Source: Thraustochytrium sp. TN22 (taxonomy: Eukaryota > Sar > Bigyra > Thraustochytrida > Thraustochytriidae). Taken from it: a stretch of DNA of 64,000 nucleotides. Location: NCBI GenBank assembly GCA_013306675.1, contig JABLUY010000102.1, forward strand, positions 55,252 to 119,251. The letters run 5' to 3'. Each line of letters opens with the position of its first letter. The stretch's first letter is position 1. Positions 11,101 through 19,457 of the stretch are shown here, piece by piece. The notes under the pieces were generated by a model. That model worked only from the letters and a program-made list of their open reading frames with translations, searched no databases and was not told the DNA's origin. Made by a program: the position numbers and the translations under genes.

Positions 11101-11721
11101 CCACTCCTGGCCCGGTCCCGGGCTCATCTCGTCCGGCAAGCGCGCGTGCGACGGCAGGTAGACCGCCGGGCTGTCGATGGTCTCGCTGCCAGGGGGCAGG
11201 AAGGCCATGGCGTCAAAGTCAAAGGTGCGCGTCTCGCCCGTCTCCGTCTCGCACAGCAGGTGGCAGGCGCGCGAGGGCGTCGGGTCGGTGCAGTCGATCG
11301 ACTGGAAGCAGGTGCCGCCCACCTCGTACAGCAGGCTGCGCGACTCCATGTCGATGACCGATATGGTGCTGGCCGTGCGGCTCATGACGATGCACAGCAG
11401 CTGCTTGTCCGGCACGAAGGCGCTGCTCTTGAGGCGCCCGGCGCGCCGGCCGTAGCGTCGCTTGAAGAGGCTCTGGCCCTTCTCCGCCTCCCACCAGCAG
11501 ACCGTGCCCGTCACGTCCACGCTCACCAGCACGAGGTCCTCGCCCAGCAGCACGATCCACACGCCGCACACGCAGGCGCCGCCGTGGCCCAGCAGCGCGT
11601 ACTGCAGCGAGTCGCCCTGGTACACGTTCACCAGCCCGTGCTCGAAGCCCACGGCGCGCAGCTCCCCGTTGCGCGCCACGGCCGACACGCGCGACCGCCT
11701 GGCCTCGGCCTCTGTGGACAT
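8143..11721 (-). CDS. WDR7 / rabconnectin-3 beta-like WD40 protein
   Basis: A 1192-aa product from the ATG beginning MSTEAEARRS. N-terminal WD40-like strands (GFEHGLVNVYQGDSL, then TGTVCWWEAEKG) lead into a long, poorly conserved linker. The C-terminal third is the best match to WDR7: an alpha-helical repeat region containing AAELLARGFYVWCPYIEDLP, then terminal WD repeats (RFAVGTVDSIILIYDLRTATKWRIFEGH split around HVGAVSAVVLNPDSG) and an ending (MDWTRLI...) like the family's. Rabconnectin-3 beta works with DMXL proteins to regulate V-ATPase assembly on endosomes. A CAG-encoded Gln run lies near 9005-9043. The reading frame remains open upstream to 12471, but that stretch is low-complexity and Arg/Pro-rich. 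The N-terminal propeller looks short, so an upstream exon may be missing. Confidence 0.72.
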   Translation of the reverse strand: MSTEAEARRSRVSAVARNGELRAVGFEHGLVNVYQGDSLQYALLGHGGACVCGVWIVLLGEDLVLVSVDVTGTVCWWEAEKGQSLFKRRYGRRAGRLKSSAFVPDKQLLCIVMSRTASTISVIDMESRSLLYEVGGTCFQSIDCTDPTPSRACHLLCETETGETRTFDFDAMAFLPPGSETIDSPAVYLPSHARLPDEMSPGPGQEWDMSPGGRASVAVLGLGANPSRIGHVVQLGASEIFLCLEQEQDSTQLVGSEADARETIADVTTEGGPSTEKSPAAAEAGEEAGEAKTSTPALPTLPETKRAAARTVTDAKPQRRSRRERAGKRARPLKLRAYRAHELPYESNDACLGPPLPAAAHRQLVITCKPAPDPSWDRGWQQASSPKTGGPESSEEDADGAALLGSSRRSSVATTATVSARHGDLYHVLVASNNSSLISLFELDLRTLVTTFVMEFRVNLQSVDAMSISPFSDGKLCIVDDFFDRALVVLNDAYEQVYRVYLGPAHVDAAALRWASPFQVELGNDWSFDLISERVLKSSTLYTSPYVFGVYPPAPPSVQEERRRTQPVVTTMRPRSSSSSSWGTVSSSMTPFPGLASSHELAPFEGEAALECGAGISFLEPVPGLKVWTLHMHEIESYSAALRSLLCFFMQWGLDTDLDAQVAAVLGIQPPSHSRFRYLVHALPSANMYVVLADTSRRWMCSDQFTARQSLGLISLFISLLASDALEEHQQAVMSSLVSHYGIVFPDMLTKARRYTFPCLDMVSRYILSHGSSEHVRVAARLLLQVTVERMPEPLRVSRTAQWAARLHLSNGADRHAVVVLGMMGVTHPENLAPTTARLVAQALRRFIMERNNEDTVIAAELLARGFYVWCPYIEDLPGLISDLIMVQDLAGPFSQQQQQQQQQQQQASQHGSSSSSLLGAAAADAGASGARGSTTISPSSATGCQRALFEIASAQPLLFIETVGRDALRQGRHRQALTALSKFIKRNPVALLRHLPAVVEIVIKTLDPSESEIRKACLKFSTMVLHQLVKRFPMVSFHQQSQRFAVGTVDSIILIYDLRTATKWRIFEGHVGAVSAVVLNPDSGDSMISYAAQESAIRVWNTGGGTGFLSGLLGIQGSCQKVHKLPVLRTQARSMSSTSSQQTGAGRNAPSAAAAAAAATASDVIHNCSMDWTRLIREDGKTRVDLAPLLR

Positions 11722-13006
11722 GCACACGCCCAGCCACAGGCTCTCCTCGCCGGCCCGCTGGCTCGACCGCACCCACCCGGCGCCGCCGCTCGCCGCGTTG
11801 CCCGCCGCGCCGCCCGCGCCGCCCGCGCCGCCGAGCGCGCGGCGGCGGCGGCCCGGACGGGCGCGGCGAGGGCGAGAGGAGCGCCGCTTTTGGCGGCGGC
11901 GGCTCGGAGGGAGGCCGGGCGCGCGCGCGACCGCAGGGGGCTCCGCGAGCAGTGCTGCGTGCCGCCGAGGGGGCTGCCGCGGGAGGCTGGGAGCCGCGGG
12001 AGTCGCGGAAGTGGCGGGCCGGCTTGGTAGAGGCGCTGCCGTGCAGGCAGGCCACGGCAGTGGCTGTTGTGCACGCGCCGCGCCGTGGTCAGGCCCGTCA
12101 GGGCGAGGGTCAAGGCTTGCCGCTGAGCGCCGCCAGCGCGACTCCGGGCGAGGCGGGGCGAGGCGGGGCGAGGCGGGGCGAGGCGAGGATCGGTCCTGCG
12201 CGGCGGAGCTGTGTCTGCGCTGCGCGGCGGCCGACCGGCCGGATGGCGACCGGCAGGCCGACCGACCGACCGAGCCAAACCGACCCGCTTGACGCTCAAT
12301 GGCAGCTACTCTAGCCAGTTGGCCGCCAGGGCCGCGCGAAGGAGCACCCCGCGGGGCCCGCGCGCCAGGCCGCTCGTCATCGGCGTCGCAGGCAGCGTAC
12401 CTCGGGTTGAAGGCGAGTTCAGAGCTGCCACTGCCGAGGAGGTGGCGGGCAGCCTGCTGCCAGGGCGGCAAGTTGGTCAGACGATGAGAGAATCACCGAG
12501 TCAAGACTTGTGGTGGCGACTGTGCTTCTCACCTTCATCGCAAGATTCACAACTTGACGATCGTGGCGTCGGAGACTTCGGAGAAATGGAGGGGTGGTGC
12601 GCGCACAGTTGCGTACTCGCGGGAATCCGAACTTTGCTTTCACCAAAACGTTCTCATCAAGCACGCAGCGCCACGCAGCGGCCGCAGCGGCCTTCGAATT
12701 GGCCGTTTGGCAGCCCACTGGGCGCCGCAAGCATGTCCCGGCGGAGGACCGTGAGAGCTTGGAGCTCCATGGAGGTCATATCGGGTCGCCCGTGTTCTCC
12801 TCCCTGTCGTCTGTGAGAGTCGTCGATGGTCCGCCGCCGCACGCGTCTCGACTGGCGCTGTTGACCCACGGAGGGTGGCACGCATCGCCTGGCCTGGCCT
12901 GGCCTGGCCTGACTATCGAGCGCGCTTGCGTGCCAGCCGATGCACTGGCAGTGCGCGTGGGCGGCCTGTGGTTGCGCCATACCAATTCCCTCTCGCGGCC
13001 CGGACG
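11722..13006. other. Divergent intergenic region
   Basis: Lies between the WDR7-like gene (leftward) and the 13-kb gene (rightward). It contains GC-rich low-complexity sequence, a 10-bp tandem repeat, a CCTGG-type run near 12891-12912, and a more ordinary stretch at 12480-12720. An upstream WDR7 exon could be here, but I could not define splice sites. Confidence 0.45.
12148..12190. repeat. 10-bp tandem repeat GCGAGGCGGG
   Basis: About four copies of a GCGAGGCGGG unit in the region upstream of the WDR7-like gene. Confidence 0.85.
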
Positions 13007-14011
13007 ATGGACTTCATCGTGAGCAGCGATGCGCTGCTCGCAGCAAGCAAGGCGCAGCTGTTCTCGAGCGTGGGCCCGTCCGCAAACTTGACGCTCGCAT
13101 TGGGCTCGAAGGCGCAGCCCAGCGGAAAGCAGCTGGGATCAACCGCGACCGCGCCGCTCGCGGAAGGCCCGTCTTTCGCGCTGGCGGCGGGCGCTACGCC
13201 GCACTCAGCGAGCGCGGCATTTCCTTCCAGCAGGCTCCAGTCCTCTCGGGCGAAGGCGTTGACAGCGTCAGCAGCAGCGCCGCGGGCAAGAGAGGGCTTC
13301 GCCAGGAAGCTTCGGAGTAAGTTGCAAGACTCTAGTAATCTGGGCAGCGAAGAGGCGCGGCCCTCGACCGACAACGGCGCAAGCTCACCGGTTTCAAGCA
13401 CGAGTGCCGAGGCTGCTCCGGTCCCGTCAAAGCTGCTGTCGCAGCTGGTCGACAAGCGCGAACCGCCTCGAAGCTCGCGCCAAGCACGCGAGAAGAAGGT
13501 CTTCGGCAAGGTGGAAGCCAAGCGCGTCGCGTTCCAGGACGCCGAGTTCCACTTTCGCGGCAAGCTCGTCAAGGCTCAGGGCACGCGGTCGAGCGAAGAA
13601 GAAGACTTCGTGGGAGCACGCGTGCGTAGGACCCGCTCCGAGGGCGGTCCGGGTGCACAGGATGGCGAGAGCGCCGTCCAGGCTGCAGGCTCCTTGGAGG
13701 ATGACGCCAGCGAATTCGAAGCGCTCGAGCTGCCAATGGGCTTGAAGGCACGGATGAGGCAGCGCCGGGAAACGCTTCGTGCTCATCAAGAGGACTCGGA
13801 GGCCAAGCTCCAGCCTCGGCGGGAAGACAGCCAGCCGCTCGCAAGTGCGAGTCCAAAGCGGGACGCCAAGGCGGCCCGGACGCTCAAGACCGAGCTCGAG
13901 GCGGAGTCCATGGGAACGAGCGAGAGGGGCCGCACGGTGCGCACCAAGGATGGCCGGCTCGTGTTCCTCGAAAAGGAAGACGGAACCGTGGTGGAGTGCG
14001 CCACCCAGTAA
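13007..14011 (+). CDS. Unknown protein, low-complexity with short conserved-looking C-terminus
   Basis: A 334-aa product starting MDFIVSSDAL. Most of it is Ala/Ser/Arg/Glu-rich and probably disordered. Two charged segments may be ordered: a basic one around REKKVFGKVEAKRVAFQDAE and the C-terminal GRTVRTKDGRLVFLEKEDGT, which reads like a short beta hairpin. Codon use matches the neighbouring genes and the frame is intact, so I take it as real. It ends 147 bp from the convergent RhoGAP gene. I recognise no family and assign no function. Confidence 0.6.
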   Translation: MDFIVSSDALLAASKAQLFSSVGPSANLTLALGSKAQPSGKQLGSTATAPLAEGPSFALAAGATPHSASAAFPSSRLQSSRAKALTASAAAPRAREGFARKLRSKLQDSSNLGSEEARPSTDNGASSPVSSTSAEAAPVPSKLLSQLVDKREPPRSSRQAREKKVFGKVEAKRVAFQDAEFHFRGKLVKAQGTRSSEEEDFVGARVRRTRSEGGPGAQDGESAVQAAGSLEDDASEFEALELPMGLKARMRQRRETLRAHQEDSEAKLQPRREDSQPLASASPKRDAKAARTLKTELEAESMGTSERGRTVRTKDGRLVFLEKEDGTVVECATQ

Positions 14012-14158
14012 AGATGTGCGGGAGACGCGACAGGAGCAGGCGATACATACTTCTACTTAGGATTTGAACGTCAGCAGGTCGCTTGGATCAAAGGACGTGC
14101 CCTGCATCCTCTCCACGGGCTGGCTCGCTACAGTACGCTCTGCACCGTAATTGAAACT

Positions 14159-15717
14159 TCACAGCTCGCTCTCCTCATCCGTGCTGGTAAGCGGTGGCTC
14201 CGCAGAGGTGGCTCTGCGGAAGATGCGCTTGCCGAGCGCCGCGGCGTCCACCTCGCTGGTGTCAGGCACCGATTGCTGCCGGGGCACAGGCACCGGGACC
14301 GAGGTGGGCGGGTCAGGCTGCAGAAGACTCTGCGTCTCATTGGGCGTGCTTGTGGGCGGGTCCGAGGAGCGCAGGCGCACGGACGGGGCGCGGCTCGGCT
14401 TGATGGCCGCCAGGTTCGGGTCCGACGAGAAGACATGGTTCGAGGTTGCCGTGTACGCGCTGGCGCCCTGGGCCTGCTGCTTTGGCTTGGCCGCCGGAGC
14501 CTTGGGCGGGGCCGCCGCGCCGGCACCGGCGCTGGCGCTGGCGCCGGCGCCGGCACCGGAGCCCTCGCGCGTGGCGACACGGGTGAGCGCGGCTTGCGCC
14601 ATGGCAGCCGAGGGTTTCCGGTCGAGAGAATTGCTCGAGGAGGCCTGGCTCTTGGCCGAGTGGGCGGAGGCTTCCTTGTCTTTGACCTTGTCGTAGTCCT
14701 TGTCCTTGACCTTGTCCTGGTCCTTGTCTTTGTCCTTAAACCAGCTCTTGGGTTTGAAAATGCGTTTGAGCGCGTCGCGCTTGCGGCGGCGCGGGCTCGG
14801 AATGCGGCCGCCCTCTCCGCTGTCGCCGCTGTGCGCGCCAGTTGCGCGGTCATACTCCTTGAGCGCCTCAATGGCGGTGTCTAGCTCGGGCATACAGGCC
14901 TTGACAAAGCCCCAGACGCGGTGGCCGAAGGAAATCATGACCTCGAGCCGCGTCTGCGGCGGCGGGCGCGCGTTCATTTCGGCCTCGCGGCGCTCGTCGT
15001 TGAGCTGCTTGATGGAGCGGTGCTCCTGGATGAGCTCCATCGGGTCCCGCGCGCCGCAGAGCGAGGGCAAAAACGGCACGAAGAGATCGTAGCTCTGCAT
15101 CTGAAACACGCGCGCACGGGACACCGAACACAGGAGCGCGAGGAGCTGGGCCGCCAAGCTAATGGCCGTGCTCAGCGTCTCGGTAGAGCTGTCCTTGTGA
15201 TACCAGACGATTATGTGCATGAGGTCCTGCGCCAGGTTGCTGCCCACCTCGGCGCGCTCGGCCTCGCCATCTGTATCGCCCAGGCCGTGTCGCCGCAGGT
15301 CTTCGGTGCAGAAGCGGAACGGCAGCAGCGGCCGGGGCAGGTCGCGCAAGTACCCCTTGAGTAGCGAGCTGACGGCGTTGGCGCATTCGGCCAGGCCCTG
15401 CCAAGTCCGAGCGAGCGCGTCATTGCGTCATGTCAGTCTTTCCTTCTGCCCCACCAAGACTCGAGCGAGGCTCCGCCACGCACCTTGTCCTCGCGGTTCT
15501 CCTCGATGAACAGGTTAATCTTTTGGTACGGCAGGCCCTCGGGGTAGCGCATAATGGCCTTGAGCCGCTCGAGCGTACTGTCCGACGCGCGCACGCGGAA
15601 GAGCCCCGGCTCCAGCTCGTCTACGCCGAGCGCGCCCTCCACGTAGCGCCCTAGCCAGCGCGTGCAGGCCAGCGCGTCCACCAGCGCCGGCAGGCTGCCG
15701 TCCAACGAGGCCGCCAT
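14159..15717 (-). CDS. RhoGAP-domain protein, two exons
   Basis: Exon 1 is 15717-15484 and exon 2 is 15397-14159; the 86-bp intron has GTGCGT...CAG ends and both junctions are in phase 0, giving 490 aa. Joined, the first ~190 residues read as a RhoGAP domain. The arginine finger is R41 in PGLFRVR, and the second block SLLKGYLRDLPRPLLPF supplies K92, R96 and P99. The third block, which normally carries a conserved Asn, is weak (FVPFLPSLCG). The C-terminal ~250 residues are basic then Ser/Pro/Ala-rich, with a KDKDKDQDKVKDKD stretch, probably disordered. RhoGAPs switch off Rho-family GTPases. The gene is head-to-head with a RhoGEF, 215 bp between ATGs. Confidence 0.8.
15398..15483 (-). other. 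Spliceosomal intron in RhoGAP gene
   Basis: An 86-bp GT-AG intron. Its removal joins NLFIEENREDK to GLAECANAVSS, restoring the continuous RhoGAP domain; the unspliced frame runs to a stop inside the intron. Confidence 0.85.
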
Positions 15718-15932
15718 GGCGCCGCACGGCCAGCGCGCCGCCGCGCTGCCGCCGCCAACGCCGCGGGCCGCCGCCAGAAGTTACCCCGCGCGCGCGTTGA
15801 AGCTTGCGTGCGTTGCAGGTTTGGGGTCGTGCAGGCCGCAGCGCAGTGCGGCGGCGCAGGAAGCAAGCGCAGCAAGTTCAAACCAAACGAACTTCATGGT
15901 CGGGCCGCGCGCGCGCGCGCGCCCGGCTGCGC
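15718..15932. promoter_or_regulatory. Bidirectional promoter, RhoGAP/RhoGEF
   Basis: A 215-bp gap between the ATG of the leftward RhoGAP gene and the ATG of the rightward RhoGEF gene. It must contain both 5' leaders and start sites. It is GC-rich, ends in a GC-alternating run (15906-15921) just before the RhoGEF ATG, and shows no obvious TATA box. Confidence 0.6.
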
Positions 15933-17972
15933 ATGGATGAGCGCGCGGGCGCGGAGGTCGGCGGTGGCGGCGGCGCCGCCGCCAAGGCCGCCGCCGCCGC
16001 CAAGGCCGCGCGGCGCGGGTCCGTGTCCGCGGCCATCTGTGCGCGGGAGCGGCGGCGCGCCGCGCTCGTGCAGGAGCTCGCGGACTCGGAGATGCGCTAC
16101 GCCGCGCTGCTGCGCACGTTCACGCGGGCGCGCGCCGTAGCCACCGGCGGCACGCTCGCGGTGGGCGGCAGGCCCGCCTGGAGACCCTCGGCCAGGATGC
16201 GCTGCCTCTTCGCGGCGCTCGACAACCTGGGCGTCCTGGCGTGCGCAACGGTCCGGGCGCTGCAGCGCGCGAAGCGCGAGTACGGCAGCGACCGCGTGGG
16301 CGCGGTGCTGCTGCGCCTCGCAGACGCCATGCACGTGTACGAGGAGTACGCCGGTGCGCACGCCCTGCTGGCGGAAGAGATCGCGATCTTCGTGCGGCCC
16401 GACGGGCCGACCTCAGCCGCCTGGCGGCGCGCGCTGGCGGCGCAGGCCGCGCTGCGCGCGCGCGCGCCGCTGGCGGACGAGGTCGGCGCCGCCGCGGCCG
16501 CTGACGTCAAGCTGCCCACCGCGCTGGCCAGCTACCTGATTCTGCCCATTCAGCGCGTGCCGCGATATGAGCTGCTGCTCGAGGAGATGCGCCGCGAGGC
16601 GGACGCGGCCAACGAGCTCGAGCAGTCCTCGGCGGACCACGGCGCCAGCCGCACGTCCTACGCCTGGTGGGCCGAGGAGCAGCGCCTGGTTGTGTCGGCG
16701 CGCGACCGCTTCCGCGCCGTGGCTGTCCGCATGGAGGCCGCCGTCCGCGGCGCCTGCCAGCGGCCCTTTTTGCTCGCGGCGCCCCCGCTCCCGGCCCCAT
16801 CCACGTCTCTAATGTCGTCGTCGTCGTCGTCGTCGCCAGCGTCTTCCGAGCCACTCGAGGCGGCGTGGGCTGGCGAAGCAGAGCCGCAGGAGGCAGCAGC
16901 GGCGCGCGCCCTGGTGCGCGAGCTTGTTGACCTCGAGGCCGCCAACCTGCGTGCCCTCATTCTCGCCGAGGAGACCTGGGCCCTGGCGTACGTGAAGCAA
17001 GCGGATCTTGCCATCTCCGAGCCCACGGCAGAGGCTGACCCGGACAGGCGCCTGGAACTCGCGCAGGCTGTCCTGCAGGCTCGTCAGCTCAGCGGCCACT
17101 TCATTCGCGTCCTCGGCCGCTGCGCGGAGTCTGCCACACCCTTTTGGGACAGCCTGTGCTGGCTCGCGAGCCTGATGCCTTTGTATCAGGGATATGCCGT
17201 CGCTTTTTTGCACGCGTGGCGGCTCGTCGCGCCGTCCGGCACGCCGGTCGAGGAGGCTGTGCCGTCTTGGCTCCAAGGTCACGCCGCCCTCCCGGGTCCT
17301 GGATCGCGCCGACCGCGCAGCGTGCTGCCGCTGCGTGGGGAGGACTTGGCGCTACTGCGCGCCCCGCTGCGCCGCCTCGTGCGCTTCGAGGCGGACCTGG
17401 CGCGCATTCTGCTGCACCCGGGTCCATTCCGTGCGCGTCGGCCGGACTTCGCCGAGGCGTGGAGCCTTGCGCAGAGTGCCGTGCCGGCGGTCTGGCGCAG
17501 CGCAGACTGCGACTTTATGGCGCAATTCCTTGGCCTGCTTGGGCCGGCTTTGGATCTCTCACGGGACCAGCTCGTGCGCGTGGGCACCCTGCACGTGCGT
17601 AAGCGTCCCCACCTCGTCGTGCTCCTGGCGGACCGCGTCTTGGTGCGACCGCTGCCGCTTCTGGCATCCGCCAAGATGGCCAGCGACGCTGCCTTGGAGC
17701 CCTGGGCGCCCGAGGACGCCGGCGCAAAGGTGCTGCTCGTACGCCTCTGTGACGTTGGCCGCCTGGTGGCTGAGGCGGAGCCCGGCACGCTCGCGCTCGA
17801 GCCGGGCCTGCTCGTGGCAACCATGGCGGGCCGTGAAGAGCCGCCTTGCTGGACGGCTCCTGTGCCAGCCGACGGCCAGCGTCGTGCCGCGATATTTGAT
17901 GCCTGGGTGCGCTCGCTCTCAATCTTGCTCAAGGAGAAGGAGGAGGCGCGTGCTGAATTGGGTTGCAAGTGA
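15933..17972 (+). CDS. RhoGEF with DH, diverged second DH-like region and PH-like domain
   Basis: A 679-aa product starting MDERAGAEVG; the frame is open upstream but without a better start. After an Ala/Gly-rich leader, residues ~40-270 form a Dbl-homology domain: the first helix starts RAALVQELADSEMRYAALL and the diagnostic third block is LASYLILPIQRVPRYELLLEE (about 198-218). A Ser-rich linker (~290-305) follows. Then comes a second helical region, beginning ALVRELVDLEAANLRALILAEE, with YQGYAVAFLHAW, laid out like a degenerate DH domain but lacking the QRxxRY motif. The region GTLHVRKRPHLVVLLADRVL (from ~550) fits the start of a PH domain. DH-PH proteins load GTP onto Rho-family GTPases. 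The neighbour, sharing its promoter, is a RhoGAP. Confidence 0.8.
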   Translation: MDERAGAEVGGGGGAAAKAAAAAKAARRGSVSAAICARERRRAALVQELADSEMRYAALLRTFTRARAVATGGTLAVGGRPAWRPSARMRCLFAALDNLGVLACATVRALQRAKREYGSDRVGAVLLRLADAMHVYEEYAGAHALLAEEIAIFVRPDGPTSAAWRRALAAQAALRARAPLADEVGAAAAADVKLPTALASYLILPIQRVPRYELLLEEMRREADAANELEQSSADHGASRTSYAWWAEEQRLVVSARDRFRAVAVRMEAAVRGACQRPFLLAAPPLPAPSTSLMSSSSSSSPASSEPLEAAWAGEAEPQEAAAARALVRELVDLEAANLRALILAEETWALAYVKQADLAISEPTAEADPDRRLELAQAVLQARQLSGHFIRVLGRCAESATPFWDSLCWLASLMPLYQGYAVAFLHAWRLVAPSGTPVEEAVPSWLQGHAALPGPGSRRPRSVLPLRGEDLALLRAPLRRLVRFEADLARILLHPGPFRARRPDFAEAWSLAQSAVPAVWRSADCDFMAQFLGLLGPALDLSRDQLVRVGTLHVRKRPHLVVLLADRVLVRPLPLLASAKMASDAALEPWAPEDAGAKVLLVRLCDVGRLVAEAEPGTLALEPGLLVATMAGREEPPCWTAPVPADGQRRAAIFDAWVRSLSILLKEKEEARAELGCK

Positions 17973-18728
17973 ATGAACAAACTTAGCTCGGCGTCTTGAG
18001 AACTTTTCCAAAGGAGAGGCAAGACGGCTCGTCTAAAAGCAGGCCGGCAAACCACCCAGCTAGCACCGCGACCAAGAGGTTGGTAAGAGCTCAAGATCGC
18101 CAAGCCATCCACGCCAAGCCATCCATCGAGCTTCGCGACCAAGAGCTAGCTCCCCGGCAAGAGATCTGGGACTCAACCATCAAAAGCAGGAAATGAGGGG
18201 CCTGTGACGCATCCGCTCATCAAGAACTAGTACCGCGACCGAGATGGCCAGCCAGCCACCAAGGTGACTGTGACACAATATTTAAAAAGTCTTTGGCGAT
18301 CTCGTAGAGGTGACAGAGACATCACACACAGAAGCGAGGGAGTTTGCGCGCACGTGCGGACCAAGAACACCGAGGCACCCACCAGCAACGCAGCTGCTCA
18401 TACAACACAGGAGATGCCGTGCGCGGTGGGTTGCTTTTGTCACGAACTCGCGAGTGTCCTGGACGGATGCTCCATTTCGTTGCGCGTTCGCTTGCACGCG
18501 CAAGGACCCAGCTCCGGTTCGCCCGGAAACAACGCACGTGCTCGTCCGACAAAGGAGAGGCCCGTACGCTGTGCTTGAGGCCCGTACGCTGTGCTCGAGG
18601 CCCGTATGCTGAGCTCGAGGCCCATATGTTGTGCTCGAGGCCCGTACGCTGTGCTCGAGGCCCGTACGCTGAGCCCGCTCTCGTCACGCATCCAGTTCAC
18701 TCGCTCACGCGCGCGCGCGTTCTGGCGA
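17973..18728. other. Convergent intergenic region
   Basis: The 3' gap between the RhoGEF and the Cys-rich membrane protein, unusually long for this window. It is less GC-rich than its surroundings and has a 20-bp tandem repeat at its right side; no gene was found. Confidence 0.5.
18557..18676. repeat. 20-bp tandem repeat, six copies
   Basis: Six head-to-tail copies of GAGGCCCGTACGCTGTGCTC with a few substitutions. The period is not a multiple of three, which argues against protein coding, and there are no spacers, which excludes a CRISPR array. Confidence 0.95.
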
Positions 18729-19457
18729 TCAAAAGTCTGGCGGGACGTCCGGGAGAAGGGTGCCGACCGGCTGCACAGGGTCCGGAAAGTCCTCGACTTC
18801 GGAGTCGTTGTCGAGAGCTGGGTTGTAGCTGGCGGCCTCAATGTACGGGTCGTCGATATGGTACTGCACAACGGAGCCGTGACTGTTCTTGGTTTGTGGC
18901 GCGAGGGCTTCGCGGCGGCGCCGGCGGATAAGGAGGAAGATGCCAAGCACGAGGAGAATGGCGCCGCTGATGCTGGCGGCGATGGCAATGGGCATGCTGT
19001 TCGGGTTGGTCTCGGGCGCCGGCGTGGGCGCGCGAGCCGGCCCGGTGACCGTGGTCGGCGCCGCCGTGGGCGCCTTCGTCGGAAAGGCAGTGGTCCCGTT
19101 CTTGGCGACGCAGTGGATGTCCAAGAAGAGGTCCGCGAGAGTCGGCGCGTTGTCAACCGTCTGGCAGTACTCCGTCGGCACGCACAGCATGGTACCGTCC
19201 CCGTCCTCCTTGCAGTCGTCGTCCTCGGGCGGCGAGCGCATCACACGACAGCGACCGTACCGGTAGCTGCACCAGCGGAGCGGCTGGCAGCCGCTCGGCC
19301 CGCCCTCCTCGTCGCACGTGGTCCTGGTGCAGGTGCAGTCATCGTTCGACTCAGGGATCGGGTCGCAGCGCGCGCCGGTGGACGGCCAGTCTGCCCAGTA
19401 GCAGTTCGCCGTCGCCTCGCACGCCGACGCCTCGGTCACCTCGGCACACGATGACAT
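18729..19457 (-). CDS. Cys-rich single-pass membrane protein
   Basis: A 242-aa product. Residues 1-116 contain 14 cysteines and read as a disulphide-rich ectodomain with acidic patches. A Thr/Pro/Ala stalk (about 120-153, including PTKAPTAAPTT) looks like an O-glycosylated mucin-type spacer. One TM helix (about 155-177) is followed by a basic RRRRRE stop-transfer and a ~60-residue tail with DDPYIEAASYNPAL, whose tyrosines could be sorting or phosphorylation sites. Topology would be N-out. No signal peptide is encoded at this ATG, and the open frame upstream is not hydrophobic. I therefore suspect an upstream signal-peptide exon that I could not define. Family not recognised. Confidence 0.68.
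   Translation of the reverse strand: MSSCAEVTEASACEATANCYWADWPSTGARCDPIPESNDDCTCTRTTCDEEGGPSGCQPLRWCSYRYGRCRVMRSPPEDDDCKEDGDGTMLCVPTEYCQTVDNAPTLADLFLDIHCVAKNGTTAFPTKAPTAAPTTVTGPARAPTPAPETNPNSMPIAIAASISGAILLVLGIFLLIRRRRREALAPQTKNSHGSVVQYHIDDPYIEAASYNPALDNDSEVEDFPDPVQPVGTLLPDVPPDF

Noticed and set aside
10639-12030. 463-codon plus-strand frame over the WDR7-like gene
   Set aside because: Low-complexity antisense of an identified gene.
11722-12471. 250-residue N-terminal extension of the WDR7-like protein
   Set aside because: Open frame persists, but the sequence is Arg/Pro/Ala low complexity with no WD40 strand. An upstream exon is more likely than this extension.
18557-18676. CRISPR array candidate
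   Set aside because: The units are contiguous 20-bp tandem repeats without unique spacers, in a eukaryotic context.
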